Part shown: in pieces, positions 16,864 through 26,238 of the stretch
Layout: the number at the start of each line of letters is the position of its first letter
Position numbering within the stretch: position 1 is the first letter of the stretch
Source: Brumicola pallidula DSM 14239 = ACAM 615
Lineage (GTDB): Bacteria; Pseudomonadota; Gammaproteobacteria; Enterobacterales; Alteromonadaceae
Reading direction: 5' to 3'
DNA length: 64,000 nt
NCBI RefSeq assembly: GCF_000428905.1
Contig: NZ_AUAV01000013.1
Location: 1-64,000, forward strand
Notes under the pieces: model-generated
Told to the model about the DNA's origin: nothing
What the model saw: the letters and a program-made list of their open reading frames with translations, nothing else
Databases searched by the model: none
Made by a program: the position numbers and the translations under genes

Positions 16864-16889
16864 AAAACGCCGATTTTCATCGGCGTTTT
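16864..16889 (-). terminator. Bidirectional intrinsic terminator between rpoZ and spoT
   Basis: AAAACGCCGAT (16864-16874) pairs perfectly with ATCGGCGTTTT (16879-16889) across a TTTC loop, giving a U-tract on either strand. For the minus-strand operon it lies 88 bp after the rpoZ stop and 70 bp before spoT. It should cut or attenuate read-through into spoT. Confidence 0.85.
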
Positions 16890-16976
16890 ATAATATATTT
16901 TTATTTTCAGATAAATAACGGAATTAAAGCGCCAGTTTATTAAGCCTAGAAGGCATTTTAACGTAGCGTCCGATTT

Positions 16977-17249
16977 CTAGCTATCTGAAAGAATGCTAGC
17001 GACAGAAGCAAACTCTGCAGCTTCTTGTTCACGCTGATCGTGCAAGTCAGATTGTTCTACTGTTTTAGCAGTCACTAAACCTAACTCAATTTCACGAAGA
17101 GCAACTACTGTTGGCTTATCGTTACCGACATCCACAAGAGGCTCTTTACCTTCTGTAGCAAGTTGTCTCGCGCGGCGAGCTGCAACTAATACTAAATCGA
17201 ATCTGTTACCAATTTGGTTTACAGCATCTTCAACTGTTACACGTGCCAT
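16977..17249 (-). CDS. rpoZ: RNA polymerase omega subunit
   Basis: Small subunit of 90 aa that helps fold and recruit beta-prime. It starts [20 protein letters not shown], matching the canonical N-terminus, followed by AARRARQL and [11 protein letters not shown]. The start is set at ATG 17249, with GGAG upstream. A longer in-frame extension to 17315 has no family similarity. The C-terminus is an acidic tail typical of marine gammaproteobacteria. It follows gmk in the conserved gmk-rpoZ order. Confidence 0.96.
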   Translation of the reverse strand: MARVTVEDAVNQIGNRFDLVLVAARRARQLATEGKEPLVDVGNDKPTVVALREIELGLVTAKTVEQSDLHDQREQEAAEFASVASILSDS

Positions 17250-17354
17250 GTTGTGCTCCGATAAAATCAATAGGTATTTCAAAAAATGGTCGCGAAGTAT
17301 ACTGCATAACATCACTAAAGCATAGTAAATTCGTTTACTTCAAGGCTATTTCCT

Positions 17355-18026
17355 CTACCCTTGCGCTAACAAGCTGGCAAAAAGTGAATCATATCTGATC
17401 TGTTGATTTTCTAAGCTCAGACGTTGAGCTGAAATGATGGCCTCAAACTCCTTGTGCGCGACTGCCAAATTATCATTTACAATGACAAAATCAAATTCAT
17501 TGTAGTGTGACATTTCTGACTGTGCCGCAGCCATCCGTTTGGCAATGACTTGGTCGGAGTCTTGTCCACGACCTGACAATCTAGTTTGTAAGGTTTGTAT
17601 CGAAGGGGGTAAAATAAAAATACCAATAACCGTTGGATTTTGCAGCTTGACTTGGCGCGCGCCTTGCCAATCAATATCTAAAAATACGTCAATACCCTGT
17701 TGAAGCTTATCGCTAATTGCGGATTTGGATGTGCCATAGTAATTACCAAACACTTCAGCGTATTCATAGAAAGCGTCCTGTTCAATCATGCCTGTAAACG
17801 TTGCATGGTCGACGAAGTGATATTCAACCCCGTTTTGCTCGCCCTTTCTAGGTGCCCTAGTGGTGTGTGATACCGACAATTGCATAGCTTGTGTGTGGGT
17901 CGGCTTGTTCAAAACCTCTTTAATTAATGTAGACTTCCCCGCTCCGGATGGTGCCGCAACAATAAATAGGTTACCTAACTGTTGAGCAGATTCTTGAGGT
18001 ATGTAAACAGAAGTACTTTTGGACAT
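17355..18026 (-). CDS. gmk: Guanylate kinase
   Basis: Converts GMP and ATP to GDP and ADP. It has 223 aa with P-loop APSGAGKS at 25-32, the GMP-binding [13 protein letters not shown] block, GVEYHFVD, and [10 protein letters not shown]. The first 17 residues are an extra N-terminal tail compared with E. coli Gmk (about 207 aa). No clear Shine-Dalgarno precedes ATG 18026, so the start carries some doubt. It is divergent from cyaY across 89 bp that must hold both promoters. Confidence 0.96.
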   Translation of the reverse strand: MSKSTSVYIPQESAQQLGNLFIVAAPSGAGKSTLIKEVLNKPTHTQAMQLSVSHTTRAPRKGEQNGVEYHFVDHATFTGMIEQDAFYEYAEVFGNYYGTSKSAISDKLQQGIDVFLDIDWQGARQVKLQNPTVIGIFILPPSIQTLQTRLSGRGQDSDQVIAKRMAAAQSEMSHYNEFDFVIVNDNLAVAHKEFEAIISAQRLSLENQQIRYDSLFASLLAQG

Positions 18027-18115
18027 ATATAGGAATTTTTGTTAATTGATAGTGCTACGATATTCAACAATGGTAGCATAAGCAAAAGCAAAGTGCGCAA
18101 ATTGGAAAACAAAAG

Positions 18116-18439
18116 ATGAAAGATGCTGATTACCATGAATTAATAGACACTCTGTTTATTTCAATTGAAGAGGCCTTAGACGTATGTGAAGTGGACATCG
18201 ACTATGAAGGTGCTGGTGGGATTATGACCTTAACCATGCTTAATCATACTAAGATCATTTTGAACAAACAGCCGCCATTGCAGCAGCTTTGGGTGGCGAC
18301 AAAATTTAACGGCCATCATTTCAATTACACCAATAACTTATGGATAGATGAGCGCACTGGCGTCGAATTTTTTGCATTTTTCGATGAAGCAATCAGCAAA
18401 CAAGCCGGCCAACCTGTAAAGCTCAACCTACAAGGATAG
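18116..18439 (+). CDS. cyaY: Frataxin-like iron-binding protein CyaY
   Basis: Regulator of Fe-S cluster assembly (binds IscS and iron), 107 aa. Features are an acidic N-terminal helix (DADYHELIDTLFISIEEALDVCEVDIDYEG), a sheet with LNKQPPLQQLWVATK, and the terminal W-D-R-G-E pattern in LWIDERTGVEFF. Length and all blocks fit E. coli CyaY (106 aa). It leads a run of + strand genes: 4 bp to the esterase, then hemC. Grouping iron handling with tetrapyrrole synthesis makes sense and resembles the E. coli cyaY/hemC neighbourhood, where they are near but divergent. Confidence 0.94.
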   Translation: MKDADYHELIDTLFISIEEALDVCEVDIDYEGAGGIMTLTMLNHTKIILNKQPPLQQLWVATKFNGHHFNYTNNLWIDERTGVEFFAFFDEAISKQAGQPVKLNLQG

Positions 18440-18443
18440 AATA

Positions 18444-19115
18444 ATGACTCAAGAATTATTATCTGGCGTTGAAATTCAGCCAAAAGGCGAGCACAAAGCC
18501 ACTATTATTTGGCTACACGGCTTAGGTGATTCAGGTAATGGATTTGCACCTATCGCGCCTGAACTCAAGTTACCCGACCAATTGGGTGTCAAATTTATTT
18601 TTCCTCACGCGCCCATTCGTCCAGTTACCATTAATAACGGCATGGAAATGCGCGCATGGTATGACATTAAGTCTATGGACATGGAGTCGCGGGCAGATCT
18701 CGACGGTGTTATTGATTCATCGCAACGCATTGAGCAGCTTATTCGTGCTGAAATAGCATCGGGCATTGATTCGAAAAAAATAATGCTCATTGGCTTTTCA
18801 CAAGGTGGCGTGATTGCATTACATTTAGGCGCCCGATTTACACAACCCATAGCAGGCATTGTAGCGTTAAGCACTTACATGTGTGCACCACAAAGTTTGC
18901 TTGCAGAGAAATCTGTGGAGAATCAAAATACGGCGGTATTTTTTGCACACGGCCAACAAGATGAAGTTGTTCCTTTATTTTTAGGTAATTCAGCGTTTCA
19001 AGTAATGAAAGAAAATGGCTACAATGTTGAGTGGAAAGAATACACGATGCAACATAACGTATGTATGCCTGAAATTGCTGACATTTCTACATTTATTCAA
19101 GCACAACTTGCTTAA
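18444..19115 (+). CDS. Carboxylesterase / acyl-protein-thioesterase-like alpha/beta hydrolase
   Basis: Cytosolic serine hydrolase of 223 aa of the phospholipase/carboxylesterase (EstB/APT) family. The oxyanion motif is [12 protein letters not shown] (23-34). The catalytic triad can be assigned as Ser119 in GFSQGG, Asp173 in QQDEVVP and His204 in MQHNV. Length is as usual. It is tightly spaced behind cyaY (4 bp) and 22 bp ahead of hemC, so co-transcribed. No functional link to heme synthesis is known. Substrate is probably small acyl esters or thioesters. Confidence 0.92.
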   Translation: MTQELLSGVEIQPKGEHKATIIWLHGLGDSGNGFAPIAPELKLPDQLGVKFIFPHAPIRPVTINNGMEMRAWYDIKSMDMESRADLDGVIDSSQRIEQLIRAEIASGIDSKKIMLIGFSQGGVIALHLGARFTQPIAGIVALSTYMCAPQSLLAEKSVENQNTAVFFAHGQQDEVVPLFLGNSAFQVMKENGYNVEWKEYTMQHNVCMPEIADISTFIQAQLA

Positions 19116-19137
19116 AACAACACAACAGATGGGTGAT

Positions 19138-20082
19138 ATGAGCACTAACAAATCTTCACAACGCGTTATTCGAATTGCCACTAGAAAAAGTGACCTTGCT
19201 ATGTGGCAGGCGAGGTATGTGCAAGCAGCATTGCTCGAGCATCACCCAGAGATAACAGTTGAGTTGCTGCCTATGTCAACCAAAGGCGACCGAATTTTAG
19301 ATACACCCTTAGCAAAAATTGGTGGTAAAGGTTTATTTATTAAAGAGCTAGAAATTGCCATGCAAAATGGTCAGGCTGATATTGCCGTTCACTCCATGAA
19401 AGACCTACCCGTTGCCTTCCCCGACGGTTTTGGCCTGCATGCCATTTGTGAACGTGAGAATCCCTTTGATGCATTTGTTTCAAATACGTTTGAGTCAATC
19501 GAAGCACTTCCTCAGGGTGCGGTTGTCGGTACATCTAGCTTACGCAGGCAATGCCAGTTACGCGCATTTCGTGGCGACCTTGTTATTAAAGATTTACGTG
19601 GCAATGTCAATACTCGATTAGCGAAGTTGGATGCGGGTCAATATGACGCTATTATATTAGCTTCAGCAGGATTAATACGTTTGGGTATGCGCGATCGCAT
19701 ACAGCAAGAAATTAATGCTGACATTAGCTTACCGGCTGTTGGCCAAGGTGCAGTTGGTATTGAGTGTCGCAATGACGATGCAGAACTCATCGCATTGTTA
19801 GCCGCACTTAACCATGATGTTACCGCAACACGCGTTAAAGCGGAGCGCGCAATGAACGCAAGACTAGAAGGCGGTTGCCAGGTCCCTATTGGTAGTTACG
19901 CCGTTATCAATGGCCACTCGTTGTTATTGCGCGGACTGGTTGGTACGCCTGATGGTAAAACAATGTTGAAATCGCAAGCCGAAGGACCGTTAAGCGATGC
20001 AGAAAAAATTGGTGAAGCAGTGGCAAATGAATTGCTAACCAAAGGCGCTCGGTCTATTTTGGATTCCTTATATAACGATTAA
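19138..20082 (+). CDS. hemC: Porphobilinogen deaminase (hydroxymethylbilane synthase)
   Basis: Polymerises four porphobilinogen molecules to hydroxymethylbilane. It has 314 aa. Motifs are [13 protein letters not shown], the catalytic Asp in HSMKDLP (D89), [21 protein letters not shown] and [10 protein letters not shown] with Cys247, the dipyrromethane cofactor attachment site. The longest frame starts at 19015 inside the esterase and is not credible. ATG 19138 matches the family N-terminus; ATG 19129 three codons earlier is an alternative. It is the first of four contiguous heme genes. Confidence 0.96.
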   Translation: MSTNKSSQRVIRIATRKSDLAMWQARYVQAALLEHHPEITVELLPMSTKGDRILDTPLAKIGGKGLFIKELEIAMQNGQADIAVHSMKDLPVAFPDGFGLHAICERENPFDAFVSNTFESIEALPQGAVVGTSSLRRQCQLRAFRGDLVIKDLRGNVNTRLAKLDAGQYDAIILASAGLIRLGMRDRIQQEINADISLPAVGQGAVGIECRNDDAELIALLAALNHDVTATRVKAERAMNARLEGGCQVPIGSYAVINGHSLLLRGLVGTPDGKTMLKSQAEGPLSDAEKIGEAVANELLTKGARSILDSLYND

Positions 20083-20107
20083 ACAAACTCAGAGGCAATA
20101 GCAAAAC

Positions 20108-20869
20108 ATGTATTTGATACTGCGTCCAAAAGCAAAACTAGCTGATTCAGTTGTGTGCTTTCATGAAGCTGGATTAAGTGCGCTTGGTTGCGGCCTAATT
20201 GATACCATCGCGCAACCAGATGTGCTTACCCTGCTACCTAGCCTATATGCATTCAACCCAGACCTTATTGTGGTTACAAGCACTGTCGCTGCCGACCTAT
20301 ATATTGATACTATTGCGCATATCCAAGGCGTAGATCGTCCACATACAGAGCAAAATAGGCAAGCTTCAAATTTACTCTTTATTGCAGTTGGTGCTAGCAC
20401 AGCCAAAAAATTATCTAGCCAACATGAGCGAGTTATACAAGCACAACCATCAAATTCAGAAGGCATCTTGGCCTGCATTTCACACCTAAAACTGAAACAC
20501 GCTAATGTTGCTATACTTAAAGGTAAGGGCGGCCGGAACCTAATTAACAATACACTAAGTGCCAATGGGTTTGCGGTTAAAGAGTTTGACTTGTATGAAC
20601 GCCTTCTACTAAAAGAGCCGTATTATACTGATCACTTTGAGGCTGCAACTATTCAATGTATTATTGCTACGAGTACAGAAATTATTGATGCGGCTTACAA
20701 TTATTTTGAAGCTGAATGGCTGAATAAGTGTCAGTGGATAGTAGTTAGTAAAAGAGTAAAGCAACATCTTAGCGCATTAGGCGCGAATAACATTTTCACC
20801 AGTAATGGTGCTACCGACAGCCATCTCATCGCTGCCGCTAATCAAGTTAAAGGATCACAACATGAGTGA
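20108..20869 (+). CDS. hemD: Uroporphyrinogen-III synthase
   Basis: Cyclises hydroxymethylbilane to uroporphyrinogen III. It has 253 aa. HemD proteins are poorly conserved, but the N-terminal ILRP start, the VVTSTVAA strand-turn, and the ILKGKGGRNLINNTL...GFAVKEFDLYER block are diagnostic. It is 25 bp after hemC. Its stop overlaps the hemX start in ATGAGTGA, so translation is coupled. Confidence 0.93.
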   Translation: MYLILRPKAKLADSVVCFHEAGLSALGCGLIDTIAQPDVLTLLPSLYAFNPDLIVVTSTVAADLYIDTIAHIQGVDRPHTEQNRQASNLLFIAVGASTAKKLSSQHERVIQAQPSNSEGILACISHLKLKHANVAILKGKGGRNLINNTLSANGFAVKEFDLYERLLLKEPYYTDHFEAATIQCIIATSTEIIDAAYNYFEAEWLNKCQWIVVSKRVKQHLSALGANNIFTSNGATDSHLIAAANQVKGSQHE

Positions 20870-22061
20870 CAAAGAGTCGCCCCATTCTGACACCACATTA
20901 AAAAACCCAGACAACGTGGTAGAAGATGCCGTTATTATTGAGTCTGATCCCGACGCCAAAGCCGCGCCTAAAAAAGTCAAAACGGGCGGACTCTGGCTGT
21001 TCAGTATAGTCAACTTTTTGTTAATTATCGGTATTTGCGCAGCAGCAGCCTGGACTGGATATCAGTGGCAGCAAAATCAAACAAATGATTCTGACATCGG
21101 CGCAAAAATAGAGGCAGAATTGTTGAGCATGGATTCTTCCATAGCAAAAATAGATGCCTCTGTTGCAAAATACGACGCCGAATTAGTTAGCATTAATGAA
21201 GGCTTAAGTGAGCAAAACCAAGTTCTGAATAAAAACATGGATAGCTTGCTACAACAGATATTACAAAATGTAGATGAAAACCAAGTCTTAAAATCACGCA
21301 TTGCAGACCTGTCAGGTAGACGTCCAGCGGATTGGCTATTGGCAGAAGCTGACTATTTGGTGCGTATAGCAGGGCGTAAATTATGGTTAGAAAATGATGT
21401 AAGTACTGCCATGTTGATGCTGCAAGCCGCTGATTCGCGGCTCGAAGATATTGGCGACCCGTCTTTGTTTCCAGTGCGTAAACTCATTGCTGAGGACATT
21501 CAAGCGCTACACCAAATAAACCCTGTATCAATCAATTCAGTCGCCTTGGCACTGTCTGGGATGATTCCCCAAGTTAATAACTTACCATTGAATGCGCTTA
21601 AGATCCCTGAAATTGAGGACAATAAAGCAGAAAATGAACTTAGTGAAAGCATCAGTGATTGGCGTGTTAATATCAGCAAAACATGGAATTCATTGGTTGA
21701 CGATTTTATTCAAATAGAAACCAGCGATAAACCAGTTCTTCCCTACCTTTCTACAAAGCAGCGATGGTTAATTACGGAGCAACTAAAACTCGCATTATCG
21801 CAATCCAAAAGTGCTGCATTAGACGAACAAGAAACCTTATATTTAAATGCCTTACAACAAGCGACAGCGCTTTTAGTCGAGCATTTTCAACTGGACGATA
21901 ACAACGTAAAGCAGTTTGCAGATGCCTTACAACAACTTCAAAATACGGATATCGCCAAAGACTACCCACGTCAGCTACAGTCAGCCGATGCCTTGAAAGA
22001 CATTATTGACCAACGAGTTAAAAGTGTTTTCAAGAATAACACTGACACAGGTGCATTATGA
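20862..22061 (+). CDS. hemX: HemX-family membrane protein
   Basis: Inner-membrane protein of 399 aa found in the gammaproteobacterial hemCDXY operon. A charged cytoplasmic N-terminus is followed by one membrane helix (about residues 45-68), then a coiled-coil region (about 75-145, many Leu/Ile heptads) and a periplasmic domain with RRPADWLLAEADYLVRIA, typical of the family. Its biochemical role is not settled; a SAM-dependent uroporphyrinogen methyltransferase activity was once suggested but the motifs are not here. The start ATG 20862 overlaps the hemD stop by 8 bp. A longer frame from 20805 would sit inside hemD. Confidence 0.92.
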   Translation: MSDKESPHSDTTLKNPDNVVEDAVIIESDPDAKAAPKKVKTGGLWLFSIVNFLLIIGICAAAAWTGYQWQQNQTNDSDIGAKIEAELLSMDSSIAKIDASVAKYDAELVSINEGLSEQNQVLNKNMDSLLQQILQNVDENQVLKSRIADLSGRRPADWLLAEADYLVRIAGRKLWLENDVSTAMLMLQAADSRLEDIGDPSLFPVRKLIAEDIQALHQINPVSINSVALALSGMIPQVNNLPLNALKIPEIEDNKAENELSESISDWRVNISKTWNSLVDDFIQIETSDKPVLPYLSTKQRWLITEQLKLALSQSKSAALDEQETLYLNALQQATALLVEHFQLDDNNVKQFADALQQLQNTDIAKDYPRQLQSADALKDIIDQRVKSVFKNNTDTGAL

Positions 22062-23224
22062 GAAAACTACTACTCTACTTTTTTCTACTCATCTTGTTTT
22101 TTGGCGGATTGTTGTTTGGTCATGCTGCCATAGGTGAAAAGGGTCGTATCTTTATTGCGATGGGTGAATGGCGTATTCAAATGACGGTTGTCAGCGCAGT
22201 CATTAGCATGCTCATTGGTTTAATTGTTGTGCTTGTTTTATGGTGGGCAACCAAGCGTATTTTTAGAATGATTTCTGGCTCGCGAAATTGGTTTGGCGTT
22301 TTGTCGAAAAGAAAACAAAGTAAAGCCTTTTTTAATGCTATTAATGCTTGTGCCATTGGTGACTATGAAAGTGCGCAGAAGTACATCAATAAAACGTTCC
22401 CCGGCGAATTCGATGGTGCTAACTATATGTTGGCTGCGGATATTGATAGGCGTATTAATAATGGTAATAACCTTGAAAACCTCTTGGGCATAGCGGAAAC
22501 CTTTCCTGAATCAGAAGCATCGGCAAAAACACAACACGCCGCTTGGTTGATACAGCAACATCAATTTCAACAGGCTGAACTGGTATTAGAAAGTATTGAT
22601 GCCAAGGCTCAACAACAAGCTGTTGTCGTCAGGTTATGGCTGGCGACCCTGTCAGCACTGGGTAAATGGGCATTGGTAAAAGACAAACTCAGTGCGCATA
22701 AAAAAGTGTTAGGAGATGACTATGTGCAATGGGCGCAACAAGTAGTTCAAGGTGAATTTGCCGAAATAGCCAGTAAGCAAGGGGCCAATGCGCTTAAAGA
22801 TAAATGGGCTTCGTTGCCTCGCGCAGCGAAAAAAGACATTGCTAATCAAATTGTGTACGTGCAGTTACTTATCGATCAAGGCTTATCAAAAGACGCTGAA
22901 TCTATTTTGGTTGAGCTTGCTAAGAAAACCAGAAACCCTGCGTTCCATGGTTTGTTCAAGCAACTTAAACATCCCTCACCACACCAAGCAATGCGCTTGA
23001 TAGAAAGTTGGATAAAAGTCGATATGGACAACGCACAGTTGTATTCAGTGCTAGCACATTTGGCTTACAATAGCGGCGATATTGAACTTGCCGAAAAAGC
23101 CGTCAGGAAAGCCCTCGAACTTGCCAGCAATCCCGAGGATGGCCGGTTATTGGCGAGATTACTAGAGAAACAAAGCGCATTTGAAAAAGCCAATAACGTG
23201 TATAAGGGCCTGCTGGCTTCGTGA
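22058..23224 (+). CDS. hemY: HemY-family TPR membrane protein
   Basis: Protein of 388 aa with two N-terminal membrane helices (about 4-24 and 40-65) and a long TPR superhelix. The last repeats are easily seen in LYSVLAHLAYNSGDIELAEKAVRKALEL. It is the gammaproteobacterial HemY, not the protoporphyrinogen oxidase of the same name in Gram-positives; the exact function is unresolved. ATG overlaps the hemX stop (ATGA), completing the coupled hemD-hemX-hemY unit. It faces the convergent response-regulator gene 55 bp away, and no clear terminator is seen in that gap. Confidence 0.93.
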   Translation: MRKLLLYFFLLILFFGGLLFGHAAIGEKGRIFIAMGEWRIQMTVVSAVISMLIGLIVVLVLWWATKRIFRMISGSRNWFGVLSKRKQSKAFFNAINACAIGDYESAQKYINKTFPGEFDGANYMLAADIDRRINNGNNLENLLGIAETFPESEASAKTQHAAWLIQQHQFQQAELVLESIDAKAQQQAVVVRLWLATLSALGKWALVKDKLSAHKKVLGDDYVQWAQQVVQGEFAEIASKQGANALKDKWASLPRAAKKDIANQIVYVQLLIDQGLSKDAESILVELAKKTRNPAFHGLFKQLKHPSPHQAMRLIESWIKVDMDNAQLYSVLAHLAYNSGDIELAEKAVRKALELASNPEDGRLLARLLEKQSAFEKANNVYKGLLAS

Positions 23225-23279
23225 GCCATCGGCCTTGTCTGGTCATTGTTAAATCTTGGATTATTAAGTTGGCTTGGTC

Positions 23280-24563
23280 TCAAATCAAAATAGACAATGT
23301 CATCTTAAAACGTTTCTCCAGCGCTTTAATTTTGGCAATCGAGTCTTCATCAAAGATGTGACCTTGCGGCAAGATCAGAATGTCATTTTCGTTAAATAAC
23401 GATTCACCTAATACCATACCCGGCTGGATCTGATGCGAACGCCGCCCAATATCAAACCTATCTTCGCTTGCGGCTAATTGCTGCTTCTTTAGTACATTTA
23501 TAACGCTACCGTCGTATTGCAGACCACTATAATTTGCTAATTTATCAAGCGAATCCACAACACTGTGTTCGATCCCATCGATTTTGCCTGTACGGTAACG
23601 CATATAATCCCTTGCAACCGACAATATTTTAGCGCCTATTGGAATATCCGCTCCAGCAACATTATTTGGAAAACCGCGACCGCTTACATATTCAAATTGA
23701 TGCATTATGATATCGGTCACATTTTGCAATTGCGTAGCTGGACTCAATATAAGTTGGGCCTTCGATGATTGAGTGAAAAAAGCGTCTTGCTGCGCAGGTG
23801 TTAGCTTATTGAAAGGCGTTGTTACAACCTTTGAGTCCAATCCAACCATACCAATTTCACAGATAAAGCCTGCGAAACTAATCGCTTCAACTACTTTTTT
23901 TTCTACACCCATTTCTTGAGCAATATCAACAGCAGCTTTACTTACCGATTTGGCGAAAGCACCACTAAAGTAAGGATTAATAATTAACAGGTTGTAGACG
24001 GCTTTTTTTAAAGCCAAGATGCTTCTTTCAGATGCATTTAATGCAATCTTCAATTGTTTGGTGCGCTGTTCAACCTGATCTTCTAAGGTACCATTGATCT
24101 CATTTAATTGTTTATTTTGTAATATTGCTAATTTCGATAGCTGTTTATCTTTAGATACTAGACGGTACTGCGTAATGCCATTCTCAACAGCCTTAATAAG
24201 CTCTTCATTATTCCATGGCTTCTGTAAAAATCGATGTACTTGACCTTTATTAATGACTTCAAGCGTGGATTCTAAATCTGCGAATCCAGACAACACTATG
24301 CGATACGTTTGCGGAAAGTCCTTTGCCACTTTGGCTAAGAATTCAGACCCACTCATTCCTGGCATTCTCATATCAGAAACAACCACATGAACGGTATTAG
24401 TTTGCATGAATTCGAAGGCTTTTTGCGCATTATCGGCTAATACAAGTTTGAATGGCTTACCATGAAAAATACGTTTCATGGTTCGTAATATATTCGCTTC
24501 ATCATCAATAAATAGAACTCTAAATATGGGGCTCTTTGATAACTCGTTTTTAATATCTGACAT
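23280..24563 (-). CDS. Response regulator with degenerate HD-GYP-like output domain
   Basis: 427 aa. The N-terminal receiver has FIDDE and phospho-acceptor Asp64 (VVSDMRMPG), and a KPW block near 115. A coiled coil follows (about 150-185). The C-terminal half (about 190-345) can be laid on HD-GYP phosphodiesterases (GKILSVA-like, GFP for GYP), but the metal ligands are gone: the HD pair reads CE in FICEIG and the HHE motif reads HQFE. It is therefore unlikely to hydrolyse c-di-GMP and may act by protein contacts or ligand binding. The start ATG 24563 overlaps the kinase gene by 14 bp; a TTG six codons earlier is possible. It is the last gene of a four-gene signalling operon. Confidence 0.85.
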   Translation of the reverse strand: MSDIKNELSKSPIFRVLFIDDEANILRTMKRIFHGKPFKLVLADNAQKAFEFMQTNTVHVVVSDMRMPGMSGSEFLAKVAKDFPQTYRIVLSGFADLESTLEVINKGQVHRFLQKPWNNEELIKAVENGITQYRLVSKDKQLSKLAILQNKQLNEINGTLEDQVEQRTKQLKIALNASERSILALKKAVYNLLIINPYFSGAFAKSVSKAAVDIAQEMGVEKKVVEAISFAGFICEIGMVGLDSKVVTTPFNKLTPAQQDAFFTQSSKAQLILSPATQLQNVTDIIMHQFEYVSGRGFPNNVAGADIPIGAKILSVARDYMRYRTGKIDGIEHSVVDSLDKLANYSGLQYDGSVINVLKKQQLAASEDRFDIGRRSHQIQPGMVLGESLFNENDILILPQGHIFDEDSIAKIKALEKRFKMTLSILI

Positions 24564-26226
24564 AGTTAACTTTACTCTCAACAGTATCTTTAATCGGTAA
24601 TATGAGGGTAAATGTAGTGCCTCTACCCATATGACTGCTCACGTCAATAAACCCTCCATGTTCTTGCATAATATCAAATGAAATTGATAGACCCAGCCCT
24701 GTGCCTTCTCCCTCTGGTTTGGTTGTAAAAAATGGATTAAAAATACTTTTGAGCGTTTGCTCATCCATTCCTGAACCAGTGTCTATAACTTGAATTTTAA
24801 TTTGTTCATCTACGAATTCAGACCTTATCGTCACCTTACCATTTGACTCAATAGCCTGCCCCGCATTCATCACCAAGTTTGTTAACACTTGGTTTATCTT
24901 GCCGACATTTAAGAGTGTTTGCGGCACGTCGTGCAAATCTAAGATGAGTTCGGCATTTTGCTCAACCTTAGACTTGACCATTTTAGCCGTGGTCAAAATA
25001 CATTGATTAACGTCGACCAATTGCATGGTGTCGCTGTCTGCTCGTGAGAACATTTTCATGTTTTTTACTATTTCAATAACACGTTTTAAACCATCGTCGG
25101 TATCCTTGAGTAAGTCCTTTACGTCGTCATTGATAAAATCAATATCTTGGTCTTTAAGGTAACTTGCCATGTCCTTAATGAGTCTCGCCTGATCTTCATG
25201 GTAACTTGCAGACTCGCTCGACAATGCCAATAGGACTTTTGTGCGATTACATATTTGGATATACACATCGATGTAATTTCTTAGGCAACTGACATTACTA
25301 TTAATAAAGCCTATCGGATTATTAATTTCGTGAGCTAGACCCGCAGCTAACTGTCCAACTGATGCCATTTTTTCGGCTTGCAATAACTGTTGTTGAGCTA
25401 ATTTTAGATCGTTATTAATTTGTTTTAACTCACGGTTTTGCAATTCGATTTGTTCGGTACGTTTCGCCACTTTGTCTTCTAATGCACGATTTAACCTCTG
25501 TAATGCATCTTGAAATGATTGCGTACCTTGATGCTCTACTTCTAAATTTTCAACCAGCGAGTTAAAGGCACTTGCTACTTCGGCAAGCTCATCGAGGGAA
25601 TCTTCAGGGACTCTAGCGAGGTCAAACTTACCTGAGTCTATGGCCTTTGTGATGTTTCTAGCACTGTTACGCAATACGCTAAGTTGTGTGGTTAAATAAC
25701 TGCCTAAAAATAAGGAAAATAATGCCACCAATAGCATTTCGAACAACGCGATCCCCGCAGTTAATCGAGTAATAGAAGCAATAGAACGTTGCACTTGAGT
25801 CGTACTAATACCAATCTCAACATGTCCGTATACGACTGTGTCCTGTATTATTTGTGAAGTAGCATCAAAAACGCCGTCGTCGACATCAGATACGTTAATG
25901 TCCGCTTTAAAAGTTCGAGTCAGGGCGCGAATTCTTCCCGCTTTGGCAACCTCACCGCCAGACTCGTTAACAACACGAGCGTAAACAATATCTGGATTAT
26001 TGATTACTTCAGTCACAATGGAGTCAAGTGAAGCGATATCATACGACAAAACACTATTTTTTACCGTGGTTGCAAAAAGTTTTGCCGTTATTTCCGCGCG
26101 TTTGATGAGGTTTTCATTTGCAATATCGGCCATAAATTTGGTGACTATGAAAACCAATATAAGCAGCAATGTACCTTGAATTAGCGCAGTACCTAATATG
26201 GTTTTACCCTTCAATGATAAACGCAT
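24550..26226 (-). CDS. Membrane sensor histidine kinase (HAMP, HisKA, HATPase)
   Basis: 558 aa. One helix (about 8-31), a periplasmic sensor of about 120 residues, a second helix (about 156-178), HAMP-like linker, coiled coil (about 232-285), and phospho-acceptor His299 in [12 protein letters not shown]. The ATPase domain has NAGQAIE (N box), DTGSGMD (G1) and GTGLGLSI (G2). HEINNP-type kinases usually partner with NtrC- or HD-type regulators; the overlapping regulator downstream is the obvious partner. The gene upstream in the operon is a dead PhnD-like binding protein. If that was its sensory partner, this kinase now works without it. Confidence 0.93.
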   Translation of the reverse strand: MRLSLKGKTILGTALIQGTLLLILVFIVTKFMADIANENLIKRAEITAKLFATTVKNSVLSYDIASLDSIVTEVINNPDIVYARVVNESGGEVAKAGRIRALTRTFKADINVSDVDDGVFDATSQIIQDTVVYGHVEIGISTTQVQRSIASITRLTAGIALFEMLLVALFSLFLGSYLTTQLSVLRNSARNITKAIDSGKFDLARVPEDSLDELAEVASAFNSLVENLEVEHQGTQSFQDALQRLNRALEDKVAKRTEQIELQNRELKQINNDLKLAQQQLLQAEKMASVGQLAAGLAHEINNPIGFINSNVSCLRNYIDVYIQICNRTKVLLALSSESASYHEDQARLIKDMASYLKDQDIDFINDDVKDLLKDTDDGLKRVIEIVKNMKMFSRADSDTMQLVDVNQCILTTAKMVKSKVEQNAELILDLHDVPQTLLNVGKINQVLTNLVMNAGQAIESNGKVTIRSEFVDEQIKIQVIDTGSGMDEQTLKSIFNPFFTTKPEGEGTGLGLSISFDIMQEHGGFIDVSSHMGRGTTFTLILPIKDTVESKVNYVRY

Positions 26227-26238
26227 AAACGACTCTAC

